NCBI GenBank assembly: GCA_945871875.1
Contig: CAMBYC010000003.1
Coordinates: 1-54,843, forward strand
DNA: 54,843 bases
Direction: 5' to 3'
Source of the DNA: Sphingobacterium thalpophilum
GTDB taxonomy: Bacteria > Bacteroidota > Bacteroidia > Chitinophagales > Chitinophagaceae
Of the stretch, positions 17,327 through 25,453 are shown piece after piece. The notes under the pieces were generated by a model. That model saw only the letters and a program-made list of their open reading frames with translations. It searched no databases and was not told the origin of the DNA. The stretch's first letter is position 1. Every line of letters begins with the position of its first letter. The translations under genes were made by a program, and so were the position numbers.

Positions 17327-18994
17327 TTATTGCTTGTCCCACCAAACTCTGCCGAATGGAAGGAGTTGGTCTCCAAATTCTGGATCTTTCTTCATGTCAT
17401 CAATTGCAGCTTGCTTGTTGACAAAGTTAAGATCTGCAGGAGAAGGATTACTAACTACAGCCCTTCTTGCAATGGCGAATACAGTTCCATTGATTATGAT
17501 ATCACTGTTGGCAAGAGCAGTATTTTTGTTTGGCATACCGGTTCTCTTCCAAAGAGCCCATGCTTCGTTGGGTTGCTTGTAGAAGTTGATGAAAGACTGA
17601 ATAGCAATTTGCTCAAGCGCTTTAGTAGCATCAAACTTCACATCAGCGTTGGCCAAATATGCATTAATCTGTGCATCAGTTACAGCGGCATACTCTTCAA
17701 CTGCAGCAGCAGCAGCCCTTGTGTTAAAGAACTGAATGGACGCCCTTACACCTTCGTTGTAAAGGGTTGAGGCTGTTTCAGTTGTAATTCCCCTTGCAGC
17801 AAGTTCAGCCCTCATGAAGAGCTGGTCTGCATAGGTGATAACAGGGAAATAAGCTTGACCAGTTCCACCACCAAAAGTTGGTTGGAACATACGCTGTTGG
17901 ATGTAAGAAATGGTATCCATCACCAAGCTCGCATTTACCCTTCTGCCTGTGAACCATTGAGCAATTGCTGGAGTGCTTACCATGGCTGGGCTTGTAGGAG
18001 CTCCTACAAACCTGCGTGCGGGTTCCAGTGTACCTGCACTCAATATATTGGCTGTAATAGCAGTAGCAATGTTTGCCTGTGAATAGTTGTTCCTGCGATA
18101 AAACAGTCCAAGACGAGGATCTGTAGTATTCCACATGAAGTTTACAGTAGGTTCTGGAGCCCTGAATCCTTCTGGGTTCCAGTTTCCACCTGAAGTGAAG
18201 CTATTGTGTGCAAGGTAAACCCAGCTGTCGTCATTTGAAGACATCAAGTTTGAGGCATCAGCCACACACTCTTTTAAAATAGCGGTTGCTTTTGTGTTGT
18301 CCCTCTTCAACATACGCATTGCGATGCGCATACGAAGTGCATTGGCAGCCTTGGCCCAACGGGTATTGTTACCAGCATAGTACTGATCATAATTTCCAAG
18401 GGTGATTTGGTTGGTTGCACCAGCTTTAAGCGTAGCGGAAAGGGTTTTTAACTTTGCTTCCCAAGCATTGAAAAGGGTTTGTTGGCCTTCCCACTTCGGA
18501 GTGAAAGTACCACCATACCTTGATTCAAATGCTTCTGTATAAGCAAGCGAACCATTGATATCTGAAACGTAGAAGGCGTAATAAATCTTCATTACTTCAG
18601 CCATGGCCACAAGCATCTGACGGGAAGCTTTATCTGCATCCGACATTTTTTCGGTAAGCTTGGCAACGTCAGTTGTTACACTACCCATTCCTGGATAGAA
18701 AATAGAATAACGGGCGTTGAAATTTCCAAACTCTGTGAAAGTGGTCGCATTGTTACCACCTTGTGCAGTACTCATTTGCATCCAATGCATAATCCTGCGG
18801 TAATTGTCATAGAACTGCTCGAAATCGGAACTATGGGCGATTCTTCCTGCGTTGAAGAATTGTTCTTCTGGCTTGACTGTATAAAGCACATCTGGGTTGG
18901 TATTGAGTGCAACAAAATCTTGTTTCTGACAACCAACGAAAATCAGTGCACTCAGTGCCAATGCTGTCGAAAATATTTTATTTTTTATCTGCAT
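17327..18994 (-). CDS. SusD/RagB-family outer-membrane lipoprotein
   Basis: A 555-residue protein with a lipoprotein signal ending in the lipobox IFVGC (Cys22). It has the tetratricopeptide-rich SusD-like layout of the SusD-like_2 type (RIAHSSDFEQFYDNYRRIMHW near the start, then AKAANALRMRIAMRM and QLFMRAELAARG). The C terminus carries the usual NEAWALWKRTGMPN segment. SusD proteins cap the SusC barrel and help bind the imported ligand at the cell surface. It follows its SusC partner by 45 bases and is separated from the redoxin by a terminator. The companion genes (haloperoxidase, copper/cytochrome, ASPIC) suggest a ligand other than an ordinary polysaccharide, possibly peptide or oxidised material, but this is inference. 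Confidence 0.93.
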   Translation of the reverse strand: MQIKNKIFSTALALSALIFVGCQKQDFVALNTNPDVLYTVKPEEQFFNAGRIAHSSDFEQFYDNYRRIMHWMQMSTAQGGNNATTFTEFGNFNARYSIFYPGMGSVTTDVAKLTEKMSDADKASRQMLVAMAEVMKIYYAFYVSDINGSLAYTEAFESRYGGTFTPKWEGQQTLFNAWEAKLKTLSATLKAGATNQITLGNYDQYYAGNNTRWAKAANALRMRIAMRMLKRDNTKATAILKECVADASNLMSSNDDSWVYLAHNSFTSGGNWNPEGFRAPEPTVNFMWNTTDPRLGLFYRRNNYSQANIATAITANILSAGTLEPARRFVGAPTSPAMVSTPAIAQWFTGRRVNASLVMDTISYIQQRMFQPTFGGGTGQAYFPVITYADQLFMRAELAARGITTETASTLYNEGVRASIQFFNTRAAAAAVEEYAAVTDAQINAYLANADVKFDATKALEQIAIQSFINFYKQPNEAWALWKRTGMPNKNTALANSDIIINGTVFAIARRAVVSNPSPADLNFVNKQAAIDDMKKDPEFGDQLLPFGRVWWDKQ

Positions 18995-19039
18995 TGAAAT
19001 AAACTTTTTATGTAATTAATTAAGATGAATTTCAGTTGT

Positions 19040-22000
19040 TTAGAAACCGGCATTCAATGAGAGCGCAAATTGTCTTACCCATGGCATACCACCATACTCA
19101 GCAAATGCACCTGCCCTGCTAGAGAATACACTCTCAGGATTGATGTGATCTGGTGTAGTGTTGTAGAGGTAGAAAAGGTTACGACCTGTCAAATTGAGGC
19201 GTAAACGCTGCATAGCAACTTTCTTTGCCATAGCCTTTGGTAGCTCGTATCCAACAGAAACCTCACGTAAAGCAACCCATGAATTTTCAAAGATGGAGTA
19301 CTCACGAATACCAGTACCCCAGCTTGCGATACCATTGTAATACGACCAGGCTGGAATGGGTTGTTTAAGACCCAATTTCAATGCTTCAGCATATGACATG
19401 CCTTCTACATTCTGGCCATTGATCACAACACCTTTTCCGAAAACACCGTCTGGAACAATACCATCCTGGCGCTTTACACCAGTTGCATCTGTCCACTCAA
19501 CACCGCCAGTTTCTTTGGTACGACCGTACAAAGTACTTTCGAAGCTACCATACTGTGAACCGTATTGGTGCGTTGCTGAAGCCATCTTGCCACCGATTTT
19601 TGCATCAAGCTGAGCAAACATTGTGAAGTTCTTCCAACGAATTTCATGCAAATTGCTTGCAAGGAAGTTTTCCATCATGCTTCCAACTTCTTTGAAACCT
19701 TGACCATAAGAACCACTGCGGATGAACAAACCATCGGAATTCAACACACGCTGACCTTTGTCATTGGTGGCATATGCGTAATTGGTAATGATAGTACCGT
19801 ATTCTTTACCTGCACGGGCAACTGATTGAACGTCTGCACCGAATGCCAAATCCAATTCGACTTGTGTAACACCCGGATACAATTCAACAACTTTGTTGCG
19901 GTTGCGGGTGAAGTTAACCGTTGTTGTATACTCAAAGTTTTTCTTGCGAACGATGGTAGCAGATAAAACCGCTTCAATACCTTGGTTCTGGATGTTACCA
20001 GCATTGATTTGACGGCTAGTTATTCCGCTTTCTGCAGGAGCACTAAGGTTGAGGATCTGGTTGAAGGTATTCTTCTTGTAATAGGCTACATCAACACGAA
20101 TTCTGTTGTCCAACATCCTTGCCTCCAATCCAAATTCAAACTCACGGGCACGCATTGGCTTAAGGTTAAGGTTACCCAAACCATATCCACCCCAACCATA
20201 TTGAGGCAAAGGCGTTCCATTGGGCAACAATGGATTACCAAGCAAACCATAGTTACCGCTTGTGGTGGCAAAAATACCTGTACCAGCACCTGTATAACCA
20301 AGGCTACCGCGAAGCTTACCAAAGTTCAACCAGGCCATTTTATTTGAATTTTGAAGAAGTTCAGTGAACACCCATGAAGCACCAACTGAAGGATACATAT
20401 AAGAGAAATCTCCAGTTCCGTTAGGGTAAGTCAAGGTACTGTTCCAATCATTGCGAAGACTTGCATTCACAGTAATCATGTCTTTCCATGTTGCATCACC
20501 ATAAGCATACATCGCATCAAGCCTGCTTTGAGGGAAGATACCTGCACTTGTGGAAGCAGCATTCAATGAATTGGCGATAGAGAAAATCCTTGGAATGCGG
20601 AGTCCACCACTTGTAGAAGAACTCTGCTGGCGACCACCAAGACCACGCTGGGTTTCACCTCCGACAGTTACATTATAATCGATGTTCTCTCCTGCTTTGC
20701 GGCTTGCAGTCAACAAGGCCTGAATACGTGCATTTTTTGAATTGCTTTGGAACAAAGAATATCCACCAGCAGAGTTGGGCCCGATGCCGTAACCTACACC
20801 ATCGCCAGGGTTTTTGCTTTCACGCTCAACATTTAGTGTGTTGATATTGCTGCGCACCAATGCAGTCAACCATGGCGTGATTTTCGCATTCAAATCAAGG
20901 TTGGCAAGGATCTGGTCCTCTTTTTGGTTGAGCCTGACTTGGTAAAGCTGCCACAATGGTCCAATAACGGAACCCCTCAAATAAGGTGCAACCACTTTAG
21001 ATCCACCATTGGGACTGAGATAATTGTTCAACACATAATCCAGTGGCAGATTCCTTGAGTTGGAAAAGGCGAACCTGAACAATGGATTAGAGTTTCCTCC
21101 TTGTAGCAAAGGATTGATGCTATTAGAAGTGGCGTATGCCATGGATGCATCCATAGATACGTATTTCCCGATTTTTTGGGTAGCACGCAAATTGAAGTTA
21201 TTGCGTGTGAAGTCATTTGTTGGCTGAATAGACTTATTGCTTGTATTGGTATATGAGAACCTGAATGTAGTCTTGTCGGTTCCACCTTCAACAGCAACAT
21301 TGGTATTGTTGATACTACCATTGCGGAACAAAGACATGAGATCATTGGCAACAAATGGACGCTTTACACCATCTGCATCCGTAATCATGCGTCCGTCCAT
21401 GCGGGGACCAAAGCTGTAATAAGGTGAGAAGCTATTGTTTAGAACCGCATCAGAACCGTCAGGAGCCTTGTCAAAATATGGATTGATACCACCACCAAAC
21501 TCATTTTGCATAGCTGGTATTCTCCACACCTGCTCAATTGTATTGGTTTGGGCAACACTTACACCAATACCTGGACGCTCACGTCCTTTCTTGGTGGTGA
21601 TCAACAAAACACCGTTCAATGCCTGAGATCCGTACAACGCACTGGCTGCAGAACCTTTCAAAACAGTAACACTTTCATAATCGTCCGGATTCAAATTTTT
21701 CATTTGGTTTCCGAAGTCACGGGCATCACCCCAGCTGTCAGCCCCAGAAGTTCCAGGCTGAATCAACACACCATCAATTACAATCAACGGCATGGTATTG
21801 CCATTCAAAGAGGCATTACCGCGGATCCTGATCCTTGAACTGGAAGAAGGACCACCAGCACCCTGATTGACCATCACACCAGCCACTTTACCTTGAAGGG
21901 AGTTTATGATGTTGACTTGTCCTGCACGGGCAACGTCTCCACCCTTTACTTCTTGGATGGCATAAGACAGTTTGCGGGTAGATTTTTTATCGCCAAATCC

Positions 22001-22327
22001 TGTGACAACTACTTCGTTCAACAAATTGCTGTTCGCTTTCATCGAAACAGTCATTGAAGCGGTAGCCACAAGTTCCACCTTATTCAATCCGACACCTGAA
22101 AAAACAAGGGTAGGGTTGGCAACAGTTGTACTGATAACAAAAGACCCAGTAGCATCTGTCAGTGAAAATGTCTGGGATCCTTTAACTTGCACAGATACAC
22201 CCTGGACAGGAGTGCCGGCTTCATCAAGAACGGTTCCAGTTAATGTTTTTTTCTGCTGAGCCATCGAAACGGCCGTGATTGCAGAAAAGAACAGGAACAT
22301 CAAAAGTCTGATTGCTGTTTTCTTCAT
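19040..22327 (-). CDS. SusC/RagA-family TonB-dependent outer-membrane transporter
   Basis: From ATG 22327 the protein has 1095 residues with a signal peptide (MKKTAIRLLM...MAQ). A carboxypeptidase-like regulatory domain (TGTVLDEAGTPVQGVSVQVK) follows, then the TonB-box/plug region (NEVVVTGFG) with the SusC-specific RIRGNASLNG and IVIDGV motifs, and a beta-barrel ending in an aromatic C terminus (FALSLNAGF). It would import a ligand handed over by the adjacent SusD using TonB energy. An upstream in-frame ATG at 22351 would add eight residues (MNNLNLDQ) before the signal peptide; I prefer 22327 because the signal peptide is then at the N terminus. This is the first gene of the oxidative operon that runs down to the haloperoxidase. 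Confidence 0.94.
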   Translation of the reverse strand: MKKTAIRLLMFLFFSAITAVSMAQQKKTLTGTVLDEAGTPVQGVSVQVKGSQTFSLTDATGSFVISTTVANPTLVFSGVGLNKVELVATASMTVSMKANSNLLNEVVVTGFGDKKSTRKLSYAIQEVKGGDVARAGQVNIINSLQGKVAGVMVNQGAGGPSSSSRIRIRGNASLNGNTMPLIVIDGVLIQPGTSGADSWGDARDFGNQMKNLNPDDYESVTVLKGSAASALYGSQALNGVLLITTKKGRERPGIGVSVAQTNTIEQVWRIPAMQNEFGGGINPYFDKAPDGSDAVLNNSFSPYYSFGPRMDGRMITDADGVKRPFVANDLMSLFRNGSINNTNVAVEGGTDKTTFRFSYTNTSNKSIQPTNDFTRNNFNLRATQKIGKYVSMDASMAYATSNSINPLLQGGNSNPLFRFAFSNSRNLPLDYVLNNYLSPNGGSKVVAPYLRGSVIGPLWQLYQVRLNQKEDQILANLDLNAKITPWLTALVRSNINTLNVERESKNPGDGVGYGIGPNSAGGYSLFQSNSKNARIQALLTASRKAGENIDYNVTVGGETQRGLGGRQQSSSTSGGLRIPRIFSIANSLNAASTSAGIFPQSRLDAMYAYGDATWKDMITVNASLRNDWNSTLTYPNGTGDFSYMYPSVGASWVFTELLQNSNKMAWLNFGKLRGSLGYTGAGTGIFATTSGNYGLLGNPLLPNGTPLPQYGWGGYGLGNLNLKPMRAREFEFGLEARMLDNRIRVDVAYYKKNTFNQILNLSAPAESGITSRQINAGNIQNQGIEAVLSATIVRKKNFEYTTTVNFTRNRNKVVELYPGVTQVELDLAFGADVQSVARAGKEYGTIITNYAYATNDKGQRVLNSDGLFIRSGSYGQGFKEVGSMMENFLASNLHEIRWKNFTMFAQLDAKIGGKMASATHQYGSQYGSFESTLYGRTKETGGVEWTDATGVKRQDGIVPDGVFGKGVVINGQNVEGMSYAEALKLGLKQPIPAWSYYNGIASWGTGIREYSIFENSWVALREVSVGYELPKAMAKKVAMQRLRLNLTGRNLFYLYNTTPDHINPESVFSSRAGAFAEYGGMPWVRQFALSLNAGF

Positions 22328-22351
22328 TTGATCTAAATTTAAATTATTCAT

Positions 22352-22743
22352 GTTTGATATTTATTAGTCCCGTAAACAACAAAGACTTTATAAATGAGTT
22401 TGTTTTGGTTTCCGTGATGTTATTTTGCAAATGCATTAAACAACAAATAAAAAATCATTGCCAAATTATAACAGATTTAGAAAATTTCCAAATTTTGAAA
22501 ATTAATTTGCCTAAACAATTTCTAAAACATTTTTTTACAAAAAAAAGTAAAATTCAACATTAATATCCCCTTGCATCCTTGCCTTCCATGAAGTTGATAA
22601 AGGCCATGCTCACCACCCGGGAAAGAAATCTTTTCAATTTTGACTATATGTATTTCTATCTAACTAAATTGTAACACCTTGTCTATCAAGTATTTTTAAC
22701 CTATTGATTTTGGATTTTTGCTTTTTGCTCTTGAATGCTTAAG
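22352..22743. other. Gene-less spacer upstream of SusC
   Basis: This AT-rich spacer must hold the SusC promoter, but I found no exact TAnnTTTG match on the minus strand. Bases 22560-22640 read on the minus strand as a short open frame ending FMEGKDARGY; it looks like the tail of a lost gene but I do not recognise it. Bases 22640-22655 repeat the 16 bases directly upstream of the Lrp gene start (9984-9999). Confidence 0.4.
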
Positions 22744-22860
22744 TTAATAAAGCAAATACTGCATACAAAGCCATAAATTGTAATCTGGGATAATCACTAC
22801 TTCATAGCCTGCCCGTTGTAACTCCACTACAGTATGTGACTCAATAAATACGAGACCTCT
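22744..22860 (-). pseudogene. galE: N-terminal remnant of UDP-glucose 4-epimerase
   Basis: Directly after the galT remnant, and in the same frame past its TAG stop, the minus strand encodes SHTVVELQRAGYEVVII. This matches the start of GalE, where the NAD-binding GGTGYIGSHTVVELQ region is followed by GYEVVIID. The glycine-rich loop itself is damaged (RGLVFIE in place of GGTGYIG). After VVII the similarity ends, and the frame stops at 22744. Only about 30 of some 330 residues remain, so this is a dead fragment of a former galT-galE pair. Confidence 0.7.
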
Positions 22861-23311
<451 letters not shown>

Positions 23312-23510
23312 TTGTTTATTCATTTAGATCTATTGTTGCCCGACAAACTTACTAAAAAAGACAATAATCTTCCTATAAGTAATGCTGGTGCTACATATTA
23401 ATTTCAAGTTGTAAAGCATGGGTACTTTTTTTGTTTAGAATGTAATCCCCTTGGTATTTAAATTCGACTTCATTTTTTGTTTATGAGCATCGAGGATAGC
23501 AATAACCAAG

Positions 23511-23626
23511 ATTACGCATTAAAAGTATAAACAAATTATTGGGCTAAATCCATTTCAACAATACCAATAAACCCCCAGCTAAAGCTAGGGGCTATTGAAA
23601 GAACATCTTCCTATTTACTGCGTAAT
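23511..23626. repeat. Inverted-repeat element A (MITE-like), left flank of the dioxygenase/aldolase module
   Basis: The 116-bp element is bounded by 11-bp inverted ends (ATTACGCATTA and TACTGCGTAAT, one mismatch). Its core shares GGCTAAAxCCATTTCAAxAATA with element B at 31749-31824 and adds about 40 bases holding a hairpin (CCCCAGC...GCTAGGGG). No transposase and no clear target duplication are seen. It lies just beyond the 3' end of the NHL-repeat gene, so the hairpin may also end that transcript. Confidence 0.65.
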
Positions 23627-23647
23627 TCGCTTTTAACCTTTTTTTTA

Positions 23648-24604
23648 TTACTTGATACGTTCCAGTTTTAAAGGGTAAATACCATTTGAATTCCACTGCG
23701 GAACATACACATTTTCTTCATCATCCACACATACATCGTGAGGATGGATGAAGTGATTTGATTCTTTCTTTTGAGGCAATAATTCTCCGTCTGTATAGAT
23801 GGGCGCAGTACCTCCCGGTGTTGAAACAACAATATCATTTTTATCAAGAATGGTTATATAGCCAGAGGCTTCGTTTTGATTTGATCCGGAACGAAAAACA
23901 GCCCCGTATATATTTTCATTGTGCATCACTGGCCGGCAAACAAAAGAACCGGGTAAACTAATCGTGTTGATATAAACACCATCTAAATTAAACCGTTTCC
24001 ATTGATTTTTATTTCGGGATGTAATCAACAGAGATGGTTCTAATTTGTTTCTGAGATCAACAGCTATTCCATGAGCACAATCAAATTGATCATTACCTTC
24101 TCCTTTTCCTCCCCAATGTCTAATATATTCTCCATTACTGTTGTATTGAATCACATATTGTAATCCATACCCATCTGTTACATAAATATCGCCATTGGGT
24201 GCAATGGCCGTTTCGGTTGGCTTATACTCTTCCGGAGAAGAATACATGCCTGTCTCTTTGGGATAATCTATAATCATTACTTCCTTGCCCGATAACGTTG
24301 TTTTAATTACCTGATGACGCTCATAATCAGTAATAAATAAAAATTCTGTACCGTTTTCGTTATTGATTGTTAGGCCATGAGCTCCGGGATATGTATTACC
24401 CCAAACGCCTTGTAGTTGGCCACTTTTATTATAAATGATAATATTATTCCGAGTATCATTTGTAAGCAAATACAACAGTTGATTGTTGCCAAATACCATT
24501 TCATGACAATCTTTAACAGGATATTTGGAGGAGGGTAAAACGCCCCACCCCGGAACAATTTTGTACTTAAAATCATTATGCCCAATGATGCCTGAATTGC
24601 TCAT
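23648..24604 (-). CDS. NHL-repeat beta-propeller protein (peptidyl-alpha-hydroxyglycine lyase-like)
   Basis: A 318-residue protein of six-bladed NHL type, with repeated segments such as GVWGNTYPGAHGLTI, PTETAIAPNGDIYVTDGYG, GNDQFDCAHGIAVD and NHFIHPHDVCVDDEENVYV. The layout is that of bacterial relatives of peptidyl-alpha-hydroxyglycine alpha-amidating lyase. There is no signal peptide, so it appears cytoplasmic. Its start overlaps the end of the phytanoyl-CoA-dioxygenase-like gene by four bases (ATGA), so the two are translated together. A natural guess is that it acts on the hydroxylated product of that dioxygenase, as the lyase does with hydroxyglycine, but this is inference from pairing. 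It is the last gene of the long minus-strand locus. Confidence 0.75.
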   Translation of the reverse strand: MSNSGIIGHNDFKYKIVPGWGVLPSSKYPVKDCHEMVFGNNQLLYLLTNDTRNNIIIYNKSGQLQGVWGNTYPGAHGLTINNENGTEFLFITDYERHQVIKTTLSGKEVMIIDYPKETGMYSSPEEYKPTETAIAPNGDIYVTDGYGLQYVIQYNSNGEYIRHWGGKGEGNDQFDCAHGIAVDLRNKLEPSLLITSRNKNQWKRFNLDGVYINTISLPGSFVCRPVMHNENIYGAVFRSGSNQNEASGYITILDKNDIVVSTPGGTAPIYTDGELLPQKKESNHFIHPHDVCVDDEENVYVPQWNSNGIYPLKLERIK

Positions 24605-25380
24605 TTTATATTGTTTTTAATTTCCTCTGCTAATTTTGCTTGATATGCTTCTTTTGCCACTGTGTCCTCTTTTGCTTTTTCAGCATAATAAATAAATCCC
24701 AATGCTTTTCTTGTTCTGCTGTGGCTTTTGTTGTTATCCGCGCGGTGAACGGTAAGTGCGTGATGAACTAACAGATCTCCAGGCTTTGTAGTAAACCATG
24801 TTTCATTGTTCCTATCATTCTCTCCATAATCACTTATCCCTTGTGAAAAACCCAGTGTGTTGGATTTTTCATGCGGACGCATCCCTTTAAGATGTGACCC
24901 TTTCAAATATCTTACGCATCCGTTTTCTTCATCAACATGATCAATGCCTAGCCACATAGTAACAGCTTCATTTGGATTCAGCATAAAATAATATCCATCC
25001 TGATGAGGAGGAGTTGCTTGTCCTACTCGGGGAGGCTTATTAAAATATTGCATGTTTTTACCAATAACTTCATCATCTAAAAGTATTTTTGCAAGTTCTT
25101 CAAACCGACTATTAAACATCATTCCATAAAAAAATGGATCATATTTATGTAAGATTTGAAGTTGTTTTAAGGTAGACAGATCATTCCTATCTTCGTAAAA
25201 GGCATGTTCTGGCGGCATAGATTGGACTTTTTCAAGAACCAGCCGATCTAAATGTTGATGTATTTCTTTTATTTCGTCCTGACTAATAAAATCTGGAAGA
25301 AATATGAATCCATCTTCCCTGAATTTTAATCGTATAAGTTCTTTGTTTTCAGACTTCACTTTTTTTATATTTATTTGCAT
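24601..25380 (-). CDS. Phytanoyl-CoA dioxygenase (PhyH)-family Fe(II)/2-oxoglutarate enzyme, copy 1
   Basis: A 259-residue cytoplasmic protein of the PhyH family. The iron triad is visible: His126-x-Asp128 (PPHQDGYYF) and His212 (TVHRADNNKS), with a following arginine (SRTRKALGF) that would bind 2-oxoglutarate. Additional family features are DEENGCVRYLKGSHLKG and KPGDLLVHHALTVH. It should hydroxylate a small molecule; within this locus an amino sugar, sugar acid or derived product is likely, but the substrate cannot be read. It is coupled to the NHL-propeller gene by a four-base overlap and follows the sialidase-like/SGNH gene. A second, divergent family member lies at 28668. Confidence 0.87.
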   Translation of the reverse strand: MQINIKKVKSENKELIRLKFREDGFIFLPDFISQDEIKEIHQHLDRLVLEKVQSMPPEHAFYEDRNDLSTLKQLQILHKYDPFFYGMMFNSRFEELAKILLDDEVIGKNMQYFNKPPRVGQATPPHQDGYYFMLNPNEAVTMWLGIDHVDEENGCVRYLKGSHLKGMRPHEKSNTLGFSQGISDYGENDRNNETWFTTKPGDLLVHHALTVHRADNNKSHSRTRKALGFIYYAEKAKEDTVAKEAYQAKLAEEIKNNIK

Positions 25381-25453
25381 GCATAATATTATTCTTTGGG
25401 GATATGTTTTATTCTATTCAAAGCGCTTCTCAATCATTCTATCCATACACAAT

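Noticed and set aside
17232-17345. Longer redoxin N terminus
   Set aside because: It would be encoded through a perfect terminator hairpin and overlap the SusD stop. The internal ATG at 17231 starts a good signal peptide.
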